Source of the DNA: Oegoconia quadripuncta | Taxonomy: Eukaryota; Arthropoda; Insecta; Lepidoptera; Autostichidae | Reading direction: 5' to 3' | DNA length: 64,000 nt | NCBI GenBank assembly: GCA_949316235.1 | Contig: OX438757.1 | Location: forward strand, 20,170,005 to 20,234,004 | Shown here: positions 1-10,261 of the stretch, piece after piece | How the letters are laid out: every line of letters begins with the position of its first letter | Position numbering within the stretch: the first letter of the stretch is position 1 | Position numbers and translations under genes: made by a program | The notes under the pieces: generated by a model | Databases searched by the model: none | What the model was told of the DNA's origin: nothing | What the model saw: the letters and a program-made list of their open reading frames with translations, nothing else

Positions 1-61
1 TACCCGACTGCCCAAGAAACGAGGGTAATGATTTGTTTTTCGAGTGTATGCATGTATGTCC

Positions 62-818
62 GTTCAACTTCAAACTTCAAGCATTTATTTCAAGATACAT
101 GATATCGTTTGTTGATTGTAAATTTAAATCTACTGGAAATAAAAAAGGTTTATTGCATTGATCTGTCAGTCGGTATGTCCAAGCTACTACCGCTTCGGAA
201 AGGGAAATCATCTGTGGGAAAAGCAGCGGCGCAGGAAACTCACAAGATCGTTGTTGTATTTTTTTTTTTGAAATAAAGTAGGTATATAACTAATACAATT
301 TTATAATTTTGGGGAGCTGGTTGAAGTACACCAAGCGTGTTTGTCATTCAGGTAGTCACTAATTTTATAATAACCTTTTTTGCTAATGTCATTTTGACAT
401 AATCTTTAAATTTTTTCTTAGTTAGATTAGTGATATTCTCAGGTATAAGGTTATAAAAGCGTATACAGTGTCCCACAAATGATGTATTAACTTGGCTTAG
501 TCTGAACATAGGGGTAGCCAATTTGTTCTTATATCTCAAATTCAAATTTAAATTATGCTTCTCACTATTTTTCAGGAACGCAGAACATTTTTTCGAACGT
601 ACATAATTATTTTCGTAAATAAATGTGGAATACTGTGGAGGTTACAGTATTCTTCAGTATTATTACGGTATTTTGCTTTGGGGACGAGCAGCTGACATAG
701 AACATATTTTTATTTTGCAAAAGAAAGCAATACGAGCAATTTATAGTCTGCGTCGACATGACTCTCTCCGCGACAGGTTTAAAGAAATTAATATTTTAAC
801 TGTCCCTTCACTGTTCTA
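62..818 (-). mobile_element. LINE-A copy, 5'-truncated, with inverted 5' segment
   Basis: Carboxy end of a non-LTR retrotransposon reverse-transcriptase protein in two opposed pieces. The minus-strand piece (about 623 down to 62) encodes FIYENNYVRS, then LRYKNKLA and CIRFYNLIPENI, followed by a 3' UTR and a tail of TTGAAGT units at 62-85. The plus-strand piece (about 625-816) encodes YGILLWGRAADIEHIFILQK and ends NILTVPSLF. In the better copy at 28,100-28,580 these two pieces are contiguous, so the outer end of one piece and the inner end of the other are the same point of the element. That is the arrangement expected from twin priming. The coding sequence is broken and non-functional. Clade assignment (Jockey/CR1-like) is inference. 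Confidence 0.8.
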
Positions 819-1084
819 AAACAAATTAAAATTTTAACATGTATTTCGAAATGCATGGTGTCGTTAGATTCGCCTTGATACCTGGACTGTCATATGTCAC
901 ATTTTATGTTAAAAAATACAAAATATGCTGTCGGGTTGTTTTATTAAATACTTAAATAACTATTAAAATATAAAAAAACCTTTACAGGTTTTCGTAATCG
1001 TCTCATAGTGAAGATTGTTGAAATAATGTTCTATGGATAGATAAATAAAAAAAAAACTATTTTTATTGAAATATTTTTTATTCT
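819..1084. other. A/T-rich spacer, nothing recognised
   Basis: No coding pattern, inverted ends or match to the repeat families of this window. Confidence 0.5.
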
Positions 1085-1205
1085 TTTTTTATGCACTACG
1101 TGTTAGAGTTTGACCTTAATCACAATTGATGTTAATTGAAGGTGATGCCGAAGGTGGAAGCTTGTTGACCCAGGAACCCCATCTTATTTGCAGGACTGGC
1201 TATCA
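1085..1205 (-). repeat. SINE-1 3' fragment, diverged
   Basis: Reads as the reverse complement of the SINE-1 body and tail: a T run with TATGCAC, then TGACCTTAATCACAATTGATG, then the block GGAAGCTTGTTGACC. Strongly diverged from the full copies, so an old insertion. Confidence 0.7.
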
Positions 1206-1540
1206 TGTGCAATAAAATCTTTTGTCAATGACTGTGAACTCACACTGTTCACTGCTAACAGAATACAAGGTAGCTCCTGCATACGTCACTACATAACCTT
1301 CTAATACCATTATTCCTGTCTAGAGGCACGCGGCGCGCCTGCGCCGGCTGCCAGCAGCACTTGCTTAATTAAAAACTTAACAAACGCAGCGCTCGCCCGC
1401 GGCTCTCTCAAATCGTACTTTTATATACGAGTACACCCTGTATACAAGACGGCTTTTCATCGTTATAGAGGTCGCTTAGTAACGGTGTTAAGCACTCGTG
1501 GCGTGTAGCATTAGTTACTAGTTTTCTTTTAGTGAAGATA
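1206..1540. other. Spacer, locally GC-rich, nothing recognised
   Basis: A GC-rich patch at about 1,328-1,400 contains GGCGCGCC but no open frame of note. It may be single-copy host DNA. Confidence 0.4.
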
Positions 1541-1974
1541 ACCGCCTCCGTGGCTCAATGTAAATAACATTGGGTTTACGATTCGGAGTTCGATCCCCAG
1601 CAGGGTAATGTTTAAGTACTCGGTTTGGTTGGTGGTAGGGTATTTTAAATGTCCGCCTGGCTAGTTACCACCATCTTATCTAAATCTGCCGCCAGGCAGC
1701 AATGTTAATAGCATTGTGAAATGAAATGAAATAAAATGAAATGAAATGAAAATCATTTATTCATGTAGGCAATACAATATGCACTTATGAACGTCATTTG
1801 TTTTTTAAACTACCACTAGCTTATTATTGTTGTGTTCTGCTTGTCAGAAATAAGATTGCCAGTCCCCTAAATGTGTTGGGGTTTCCGGGTCAGTACGCTT
1901 CCACCATCGACTTCATCTTCACTTAACATCAGGTGTGATGGAGGTCAAGTACAAACCTATCGTGCATAAAAAAA
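1541..1974 (+). mobile_element. SINE-1, full length, split by a LINE tail
   Basis: tRNA-derived SINE. The head has an A-box-like TGGCTCAATG and a B-box-like GTTCGATCCCC. The body (GGTGGTAGGG to CATCAGGTGTGA) and GTGCATAAAAAAA tail follow. The body is interrupted at GCATTGT by about 108 bp (1,718-1,825) that reads on the minus strand as a LINE 3' end with an AATAAA signal and TTTCA tail units. The SINE resumes at TTGTGTTCTGC. Confidence 0.88.
1718..1825 (-). mobile_element. LINE 3' end inserted in SINE-1
   Basis: Minus-strand 3' UTR fragment ending in AATAAA and repeated TTTCA units. The plus-strand tail at 4,980-5,005 has the same TTTCA pattern. Too short to assign to a clade. Confidence 0.65.
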
Positions 1975-2067
1975 GGTTATTAATATTACGAAACTAATTC
2001 AGCGACTCGACTTCAAGGAAAACTCGTAATTTTATATTTAACAATTTCACTATGCCTTGTGCAAAAT

Positions 2068-2068
<1 letters not shown>

Positions 2069-2100
<32 letters not shown>

Positions 2101-2235
2101 TAAAAACTGGATTCGCGTTTGGCCACAATCTCACCTGATGGAAAGTGACGATGTAGCCGAAGATGTATCACGCGCACCCAGTAAATGCCTATTCACTCTA
2201 GACTTGAAGATCCCAAGGTTGTAAGTGTCGGGAAA
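2069..2235 (-). pseudogene. LINE-B 3' end
   Basis: Begins with a run of about 30 T (the element's A tail on the minus strand), then CTCACCTGATGGAAAGTGAC and the segment encoding LGIFKSRVNRHLL in reverse. It is truncated upstream after about 165 bp. The same terminal block occurs at 17.6, 19.7, 30.3, 39.2, 57.1, 62.8 and 63.3 kb. Confidence 0.85.
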
Positions 2236-2813
2236 AACCGACGATTACGATACGATACGTTACGATAAAAAAGAAAATCTATAGATACCGAGGTAATTGT
2301 TACATACTTTAATTTATCCCCTGTCACCGCGCCTGTGTGAACAGGCTCTTAGGAGCGGCCATCGCTTCACTATGCGTCGTCACATAAATTAGGTCACAAA
2401 ATGAACTATTGTTGGTGTGGTACGAGTGCGAGCGAGAGCGATGAGTTACCGCTTCGCTTCCGCTCCTAATGATTTACGCGTCCGGCGCGCCGGAACAATT
2501 GCTCTCATAAATATCGCGAGTTTTTTTTTCTCTTTTTCCTTGCCCTTCGCCGGCGACTTTTCATCCCCTAATCAAATATAACGATATCAAAGGCTATTTT
2601 TATTCGAACCTATTGAAAGGTAAGAAATATAAGATGAAGTAAATCTAAAAGGCACGATACCTAATATCAGAGGCGCGTGTTTCACTCAAACAGTTCCAAT
2701 TATTTGTTTTCAACTAAATTCAAAAGGGGTGTGCCAATTTATTGTTATTAGAGTTGTAATTGACTACACTTAGGTATTTTTAAGTTATTGTAAATGCTAT
2801 GGGTCCTCCAATA
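2236..2813. other. Spacer with a weak inverted repeat
   Basis: TTAGGAGCGG at 2,349 faces CCGCTCCTAA ending near 2,469, with partly matching inner arms (ATCGCTTC against GCTTCGC). It could be a small decayed MITE of about 120 bp. Nothing else recognised. Confidence 0.35.
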
Positions 2814-3009
2814 TACCGGATGAATTTTTTACCGTAAGGAAAAAATTGGGCATATTAGGTAGGTAAGTGGAATAGAAGTTATTGGCATAGTGTAGTTTAA
2901 TTATTTTTTCAAAAACGCACGAGTCACCCGCGTATTGATATGGGACTGGCGGGATTCGCAGGGTTTCTATGTATAATTTATTTGGAACTCATAAATTCTC
3001 CAAATTTTA

Positions 3010-3142
3010 TTTATTTATATAATTTATTGCACGCGAGTACACATAAAAGTCAAATACATACTAGATATAGGATGTACAAAAGGTACTAGCTTATCTCTAA
3101 AAAGAGATTTCTTCCAGCAAGACCCTGTGAAGGAAAACAGTT
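3010..3142 (-). mobile_element. LINE 3' end inside MITE-2
   Basis: Minus-strand 3' terminal fragment: TTTATTGCACGCGAG, then CTTATCTCTAAAAAGAGATT and CTTCCAGCAAGACCCTG. The plus-strand sequence at 62,277-62,320 is the same family. Confidence 0.6.
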
Positions 3143-3384
3143 TCGAGGCTATTTCACAGTTAATAATGAAATATTATAATATAAAATAATAATTTTGTAA
3201 TATAAAAACCTTTTTTTAAAAGAGCGACCTCTCGAGTTTCTTGCTTGTTCTTCTCAGGGGAAAATTGCCTTTTGAACAATCAGTAGCTTTAAAAATGTAA
3301 AATCTGACTATTTTAAGTGTACCCTGTGTACCTACAAAATAAAGCATTTTTTGATTTTGATTTTGATTTTGATTTTGATTTGAT
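3143..3384 (+). mobile_element. LINE-A' 3' UTR with TTTTGA tail
   Basis: Non-coding 3' end containing GAGTTTCTTGCTTGTTCTTC and ACAAAATAAAGCATTTTT, then about five TTTTGA units. The same sequence ends the LINE-A' copies at 57.2-57.6 kb and, inverted, 4.0-4.4 kb. Confidence 0.75.
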
Positions 3385-3742
3385 AGGTTAGACATACATA
3401 CGTGCATTGAGAAAAATGTGTTCATAATCAACTTAAAATCAAAAGACTATAATAATAATACTTCAAATATAATAGAATAAATACCTATTTAATATTAAAT
3501 AAAATACGTACATAAATTTTAATTATGAAATAAATGAGGAAGGAATTTTCTTTATTTATTTAATTTAATGATATAATTACGTGATATAGGCTACAAACGC
3601 GCCCGTCAAATGACACAATTAAGGCCTTTATACATTGATGGTTTTGAAAAAAAAAATTAAACTAGCTATGCCAATACTTTCTATTTCACTTACCTAATAT
3701 GCCCTATTTTTTTCCTTACGGTAAAAAAACTCATCCGGTCTA

Positions 3743-4024
3743 AAAAAGACGTAGTTCGACGTGCATTAGGCGGACATGACGGCTGTGTTGATCGAGTGGG
3801 ATATCGTCTACACATTAAGGAAAGTAAAGGCCAAAAATATTCTTGTATGTTGTCATTTTGAGTGATGGATGACCTACACTTGAGAGGTACACTTTTTCAC
3901 AATGACCCCAATAATATTTTAACCCCTAAAAGTTACAGAATTATGTTCCATGGAAGGTTTAGGTAGGAGGTGACGTGAAGGGTAACTCTTAAACTGGTTT
4001 TTATTTTACAAATGGTACAATTTA
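3743..4024. other. Spacer, nothing recognised
   Basis: No open frame or repeat match seen. Confidence 0.4.
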
Positions 4025-4440
4025 TTTCATTTTGTACACCAATGTCAAACATACTTTATTTTGTAGGTACACAGGGTACACTTAAAATAGTCAGTGATAC
4101 ATTTTTTTAAGCTACTGCTTGTTCAAAATGCAATTTTCTCCTCAGAAGAACAAGCAAGAAACTCGAGAGGTTGCTTATTTAAAAACAGGTTTTATCCAAG
4201 GATGTCTATCATCTAAATAGTCTGACAGTGTAGCATATGCTTTCTTAATAAGTTTCTGTTTTATAGTATCTTTAAATTTATTGAGAAGGAACCTTATTGA
4301 AAAAGCGTATACCTTTTATATTTGAATGAATTACTGACTGCGGACGCAACTTATGTGACCTGCAAGTTTATCTTGATTTCTTGTATTGATAACGTGTTTA
4401 TCACGATATCTTAAGTTATGCTATACTTTTTTGTCACTTT
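4025..4440 (-). pseudogene. LINE-A' carboxy-terminal fragment
   Basis: Read on the minus strand, the upper part encodes a degraded LINE carboxy end (an AFSIRFLLNKFKD-like stretch, then a diverged YxxxSDYLDD-type terminus). Below it lies a 3' UTR with the complement of CTCGAGTTTCTTGCTTGTTC and TACACAGGGTACAC. Frameshifted and 5'-truncated. Confidence 0.65.
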
Positions 4441-5135
4441 AATTTTCAAAAATGTACTTTGAAGTGGATTGAATTTTCAAAAAAATACAATCGAAAAACT
4501 GACCTCCTACATAATTGGACAGTCAGGTGAATACAAACGGAAGACCCAGATTCGCAGCACGTCAGCATACGTCGTCACATTACGGCTACCGCCTCCGTCG
4601 CGCGCAGTTTGACATCGCTAATGCAGTCGGCCAAGCGGAGGCCGATAGATTTCCCATCGGGCCGAGCAATAGTCTAAGAGAGAGACGTGATTTTAGTACA
4701 CTTTAGTTTTAGATTTAGTTTTAATGACATCTCTATAATCGGTTATTATTACATTATGAGTCAATTGGAAATCATTATTGTTGCTGTTAAAATTACTCAA
4801 ACTCAAAACCTTTATTTTTAATAAGCAACATTTGAGCACCATCAATTATTGGCAGCGCATCTAAATGCTCTTTGTTATAGATATCTATTTTTATTATAGT
4901 TATAGTGTGTAGCGTATAAGCTTGAAGAGGCCAGATCATCCCAAAATTATGTATATCTTTTTTTACTTGGTTCTATGCACGAATAAACATTTCATTTCAT
5001 TTCACTCCTAGCGATGTGCTTGATTTATTTTTCGTCATTCATTTGTTTATATTTAATTGTTTTACGTCGTCTTCCATTGTGTGTCTATATTTAAAGTCCT
5101 AAAATTTATTATTAAAAATGTTAATGTACCACTGG
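4441..5135. other. Spacer ending in a LINE-like TTTCA tail
   Basis: A 63-codon frame at 4,515-4,706 is not recognised. ACGAATAAACATTTCATTTC at 4,980-5,005 looks like a polyadenylation signal plus TTTCA tail, so some of this stretch is probably the 3' UTR of an old plus-strand retroposon. Confidence 0.35.
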
Positions 5136-5215
5136 TAAAAAAGACATACCATGGTACTACTGGATGCTTGGTAGTTCTACGGGTATTTTTTTACCCGTGG
5201 TACTACTGGTAATAA
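5136..5215. repeat. Hairpin between two direct repeats
   Basis: Perfect 7-bp arms ACGGGTA and TACCCGT (5,179-5,198) enclose six T. GGTACTACTGG occurs at 5,153-5,163 and again at 5,199-5,209. It could be the remains of a small foldback element. Confidence 0.5.
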
Positions 5216-5779
5216 AGGCTAAAAGCAAAGAGGAAAAGCAAATTCGCTAGCCATATCCCATGGCGGCGAGTTTATGCCTCGGCCGTATTGACAAACAATA
5301 GAGTGCGAATGTTTAAATCAAATATTTCCTATGCTCTTTAAATATAGATCGATAACTTTTAAAGTTGATATCAAGTACGTAAGCCGGGCTTTTCGGGTTA
5401 TATGAACCGACCGCTATTATGCTACGGGGGCTCATTCGCTTGGACGAAATGTACAACTATCCCACTCACACCTATGACCCACGCGACAAACGCTGTCACT
5501 ACGGGGTTGGATGCTATACCCGTAAGGTCCGCACAAAATAGGTCGACAGTTCGGATCCGGACTCCATTTTGGTAGTCATGAATTGTTATCGAAACCTATC
5601 CTTATAACCATACCTATCTCTTTGACTATATTGCCATCGCAGTCGCATGACAAGGGTCGCCCTCATCGAGACCGTTGGCTCTATCTCATCCTTTGTGTAT
5701 ATTATCCAACAAATGAATATCTTAATCTCGGTGTATATCTGCGGGCAGGAACCTGGCAAATAATACCTTAAATAAACTG
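5216..5779. other. Spacer, nothing recognised
   Basis: A 62-codon frame at 5,583-5,771 shows no known motif. The end of the interval may already be the decayed 5' side of the adjoining LINE. Confidence 0.35.
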
Positions 5780-7300
5780 ATGCTGACTGACATCGAATTA
5801 GCCAATAAGTTTAAGACTAATAAGACGCCATCTGACTCCACGCTTTTCTCTCCAACTGATCCTGAAGAAATTACAAGAATAATATTGACTTTTAAAATGA
5901 ATACTTCATCTGGTCACGACCAAATATCCACTAAATTTCTTAAAGAATATGCCTATGTTGTTGCTCCACTTCTAGCAAACTTGTGCAACTTGAGTTTCTC
6001 AAAAGGAATTTTTCCAAATGTTTTCAAGAAAGCTCTAATTACTCCCATTCACAAAAGTGGTGGTAAATACATGTGCAGTAATTACCGACCAGTATCTCTC
6101 TTAAGTCTACTATCAATTATTAAAAAACTATCCAACAAAACAATTGTCTCGTTTATGGAAGCCAATAGAATTCTCTCCGACTCACAATATGGGTTTAGAA
6201 GAGATCGCTCAACCGAGGAAGCAGTTCTTAAGGTAACCTCAAAATTACTGGTTATTTTGACAACAATAATAAATGCATTAGAGTATTCCTTGACTTACAA
6301 AAGGCCTTTGACACGGTATCTATACCTATGCTTATACGCCGCCTTGAATGCTAAGGGATGAGGGGGATTGCATTACAATGGTTGTTTAGCTATCTCACCA
6401 ATAGAACATAAAAACCGGGGTCGGAGATTATACCAGATGCTAATTGTGAGTACGGAGTGCCCCAGGGTAGTACGTTAGGGCCTACTCTATTTCTGGTTTA
6501 CATAAACCCACTGTGCGACTTGAAAATTGAAAACATTGACATCACAATGTTTGCTGATGACACAGTACTGCTAGTGATTAGCAGCACCTGGGAGAAAACT
6601 AAAGAAACTGCGAACTGTCAAAAGTCACAGTGTGGCTTGAGAATAACCACCTGGCTTTAAACACCTCTAAGACAAAATACCTTTCCTTAAACAAAAAGAT
6701 TTAGTCCCTCGCCTAATATTAACTTATTAATTCATACCTTTCCCTGTAATAGAACAAACAAAGACGACCAACGCTTCAATTGTGACTGAAATTATCTAGG
6801 ATTAATGATTGATGACAATCTAAAATGGATAGCTCACATTTCTGTCACCGCTAAAAGGATAAGAAAACTCATTTATATTTTTAAAAATTTAAAACTAGTA
6901 GCAGATAAGAAATTGATAATACAGACTTACAAAGCTCTATATCAATTCATTGTTATGTACTGCATTACTGCGTGGGGAGGAGCTTGTAAGACTCACACGG
7001 TCAGTGTGTGGTACTTAATGTTTCGCTGTCCCTACAATTCAGATATCCAACCACACTACTGTACCAAGAGGCAGATGTACTCAGTATGAGGAAGCTATGT
7101 ATATACCAATGTCTGAGAAGATATCACAGATAAACACTCCCATTTTTACCAGCAAACTTCAGTGACAAAACGTTCATTTGCTAAGAGGCAACAACTCTGC
7201 TCCACGCCTCTATAACAAAGTACTGGAATCTACAGAACTAAAACAATACTCCAACTTTCAGGTTAAAAGTAAAATTATTGATTGGCTTTAAAAACTTGAC
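5780..7300 (+). pseudogene. Non-LTR retrotransposon reverse transcriptase, degenerate
   Basis: Reverse transcriptase of a Jockey/CR1-like LINE, which copies element RNA into DNA at a nicked chromosomal target. Motifs in order: SGHDQISTKFLKE, ALITPIHKSGG, SNYRPVSLLS, YGFRRDRSTEEA (first frame, to about 6,250), then FLDLQKAFDTV in another frame near 6,280-6,310, GVPQGSTLGPTLFLVYIN and the catalytic FADDT (6,457-6,660), and a thumb-like LMIDDNLKWIAHI and YCITAWGG (6,805-7,010). At least three frameshifts plus stops break it. The endonuclease half is missing. After 7,090 only scattered traces remain. This is the only LINE in the window with its catalytic core visible. Confidence 0.88.
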
Positions 7301-7638
7301 TATGCTCAAACCGAAAACCTATTCCTTATTATAGTTTGTAATATTTTACTTTTATTTACTGGTCTATATAATGTACCTATTATTGTTGAGCATGATCACA
7401 CTGAAGTTCAGTTTACTCCACATTTGCTTGTTTATTCATTGAAGAGCATCATTTGCATACGTTTGTTGCCGTGATGAGTGTCGCGCTCCCGCCGCGCCCC
7501 CAGTCAAGGCCGCAAACCGGTATCACAAATACCGATCCGAACGCGTTCAAATACCGGTATCTACGATAACATAGAACGAAATATCTATTTTACTGTAATT
7601 CTGACCATAATTTTATTACAATTAATTCATTATTTATA
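7301..7638. other. Spacer, nothing recognised
   Basis: Mostly A/T-rich, with a GC-rich patch near 7,480-7,530. No open frame or repeat match. Confidence 0.4.
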
Positions 7639-8075
7639 AATCAAATCAAAATATTTTATTTCATAGGATAAAATTATCACTTGAAAACGTCACTATTAAT
7701 ATTACATTTAAATTTACTGCTGCTGACTCCCCAGAGAAGAACGACCGAAAAACTCTAGGGTTGCTCTTTTAAACGATTATGGGTTACAATTTGTGATTTG
7801 ATAATTATATGAATAATAAGACAGCTATGTTCATGCTTGCTTATCATTCAAATAGTCAGTGATTTTATAATAGCCTTTTGCTAATAATTTCTGTTTTATG
7901 ATTGCTTTAAATTTATTTAAAGCCAAATTTTGAACGTCTACTGGAACCTTATTATAAAAGCGTATACATTGCCCTTTGAAGGCTTTACTAACTTTGTGAA
8001 GTCAGCTAACATAAACAGATAACTGGTTCTTATTACTTGTATTAACATTGTGCCTATCACTATTTTTAGCGAATA
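7639..8075 (-). pseudogene. LINE-A 3' fragment
   Basis: The minus strand encodes a carboxy end close to FKGQCIRFYNKVPVD and KGYYKITDYLNDK (8,075 to about 7,845). A 3' UTR follows with the complement of GAAGAACGA and the tail complement TCAAATCAAAAT at 7,639. Several substitutions and stops. 5'-truncated. Confidence 0.8.
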
Positions 8076-8401
8076 ATTACGTACTATCAAATAATATATT
8101 AGTTTAAGTAACTTAGTTTAGCTTTGTTATCAATGTTGTGTACTTACGCCTTTAATAGCTATTTATATCAGAACAATACTTCTGTGTAAGGTGTCGTAAG
8201 AGTGCGATGTGTTATACTCTTGGTGTACCGAATAAAATTAAAATAAAGATATCTTCGTAAATTTTTAGCCAATTTTGATGATTATTTATTATTGCTTGAA
8301 AGGATTTATCGTTTCCATATTTGATGAAGATCTAATGACACGTCTCAGATAGAAAACGGAATCATACTGAAGTAGATTGTTTCACCAATTTTCGATTATT
8401 T
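8076..8401. other. Spacer, nothing recognised
   Basis: A/T-rich with no coding signal. Confidence 0.4.
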
Positions 8402-8600
8402 ATAACTAGCTTTCCGCCCGCGGCTTCGCCTACGTGCATTAACTTTATCGCTGAAATTTGTTTATCCTGCGGAAACTACTCACTTTATCGGGCTAAAAAT
8501 ATCCTATGTCTTGATCCAGGGTACGTTCTACCTATATACCAAATTTCATCCAACAAACAAATATTTAAACTTTCGCATTTATAACATTAGTTAGATGACA
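8402..8600 (+). repeat. Rep-X dispersed repeat
   Basis: Runs from CTAGCTTTCCGCCCGCGGC through TTTATCGGGCTAAAAATATC and ACCAAATTTCATCC to CTTTCGCATTTATAACATTA. At least eight copies or pieces are in this window (21.6, 30.6, 35.1, 39.4, 47.4, 47.9, 51.3 and 63.9 kb). It has no coding capacity or clear terminal repeats, so its class is unknown. Confidence 0.75.
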
Positions 8601-8883
8601 GTTCTATTTATGTGATACCGGTTCTTACAAGTACCGGTAACACAAACCCTGCTCGCTTCACTCCATCCACCTTTAATCTGCACCTCGGAGGTGTGATCAT
8701 CTCCCCTCTGAATATTTATTATCTGTGCCAGGGAGACAATATTTACCTATGTTTTTATGCGATCAATCCTCGACCGGTATTTGCGGCTGTAAGCCACACG
8801 GCCTATTATAGTTGGCAGAGGTCCAAATTTACCTCGGGTATACACACCAAATGCCGTGTGATTCCCGCTACGTAAACAGAAAC

Positions 8884-9035
8884 GAAGCGCACGGTAGTGC
8901 GCTGGCCAAGTTCTCAAAAAAAAGGACCGTTCGTATACCGTGCTCTATTTACACGAACCTTGAAGCGCACGGCAGAGCGCAGGCCAAGTTCTCAAAAAAA
9001 ATGGCCGCTCTTACGCCGTGTTCTATTATACTGCT
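8884..9035 (+). repeat. Tandem duplication, 78-bp period, two units
   Basis: GAAGCGCACGG starts at 8,884 and again at 8,962. Both units continue GGCCAAGTTCTCAAAAAAA and then a CCGTGxTCTATT block. The units differ at about ten positions, so the duplication is not recent. A short frame across it repeats EAHGxAxAKFSKK, but nothing suggests it is translated. Confidence 0.8.
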
Positions 9036-9423
9036 TTAGTTATTATTACTACTTTAAGTGAGCAAATGCATATTATTACAAAACGTGCCAAATTTAAACT
9101 TAATTAAATAATAAAAGCATCAAACTTTTAAAATCAAACGTGCAAATAGTATTATCACCCTACGATATTCTACGACATACCAATCTATAGATTTATTGTT
9201 CAACTATGTAGGTCTCATTGAAGTGATCTCACTGATGCTGTTCTTTATAACGTAGTTAACAATAACATCGAACATCTTATACCGACCTCGTAGACGCGAA
9301 CGCAATTGCTATAAGAAGCCATTATTTCACATTCGCAAAAGTAGTACGATACGAGCAACTCTTCCATCAAGCGCACATGTAAGCTATACAATGATAGTTT
9401 AGACAATGTTGGTATATTTTTGG
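9036..9423. other. Spacer, nothing recognised
   Basis: A/T-rich with no coding or repeat signal. Confidence 0.4.
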
Positions 9424-9640
9424 ATGGTGGTAGGGCATTTTAAATGCCCACCTGGCTAGCTACCACCATCTTATCGAAATCTGCCGCCAAGCAGCAATGT
9501 TAATAGCATTGTTGTATTCCAGTTGTCAGAGATAAGATAGCCAGTCCCCCAAATGTGTTGGGGTTTCCGGGTCAGTACGCTTCCACCTTCGACCTCGTCT
9601 TCACTACTGAGGTCAAGTACCAACCCGTTGTGCATAAAAA
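9424..9640 (+). mobile_element. SINE-1, head missing
   Basis: Starts inside the body at GGTGGTAGGGCATTTTAAAT and runs to GTTGTGCATAAAAA. About 15 bp around the TCACTTAACATC block are missing. The tRNA-like head is absent, as expected for 5' truncation. Confidence 0.85.
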
Positions 9641-10117
9641 CAAATTATCGCGGAATCATGAACCTTAATTTCATTCACTTTCAAAATTCTAAGCAACATA
9701 ACTATTATTCCTAATTGACGTTCCCAAATCACAACCAATCATCGAGTTAGTTCTGACTGAGCCGTAAATAACTCTAGCTGTTTATTACGTAGGGAAATGA
9801 AAATATGGTGATAAGGTAGGCGACAACTGCCGCGATTCGGTGACTTACGTGGTGCCTGGTTACCCCACGTTACGGCCATTTTGTGCACTGATACGATTCG
9901 AATTTCTCGTGACCGTTTCTCGTTGAACAGTCGCATACGTTATTCGTCTTGAGGCATTTTTGTAGTACACATACTTATTTATTATTATTTTTTTACATTT
10001 TATGGCAATCGGGCCTCTTTCATGCGATCAACTATTATTGCCAGTGTCCGGTTGTGACTCATTTGTTTTTTCCATAGGCATCTTCCGAGCACTTGGACAT
10101 ATCCATTACAATGTCAT
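9641..10117. other. Spacer, nothing recognised
   Basis: A 65-codon minus frame (9,739-9,936) has no recognisable motif. Possibly single-copy. Confidence 0.35.
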
Positions 10118-10255
10118 AACAACAACAACAATATATTCTTTATTGCACAACAATAAGAAACAACAATATACATAACACAAGGATAAACAAAAAAGGCGAT
10201 AGTACAATTTGGCGGTCTTCTCACTAACCAGTGATTAATCCTGTCCAGGCAACTT
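10118..10255 (-). mobile_element. LINE 3' end with AAC/ACA tail
   Basis: Starts at AACAACAACAATATATTC (tail complement) and continues TTTATTGCACAACAATAAG and GGCGGTCTTCTCACTAACCA. The LINE 3' end at 17,160-17,300 has the same TTTATTGCAC and GGCGGTCTTATCGCT layout. Confidence 0.6.
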
Positions 10256-10261
10256 TTGGGT

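Larger units (their letters stand above)
2814..3740. mobile_element. MITE-2 copy A, long-TIR element
   Basis: Terminal inverted repeats of about 80 bp, roughly 90 percent alike. The left arm starts TACCGGATGA and runs through ACCGTAAGGA, GGGCATATTAGGTA and AGTTATTGGCATAG. The right arm is its reverse complement and ends CTCATCCGGTC. TA flanks both ends (2,812-2,813 and 3,741-3,742), suggesting a TA target site. There is no transposase frame. The interior was enlarged by LINE 3' ends at 3,010-3,384. Copy B is at 16,875-17,506. Confidence 0.8.

Noticed and set aside
2349..2470. Small MITE around 2.4 kb
   Set aside because: TTAGGAGCGG arms are short and the inner match is poor; no second copy in the window.
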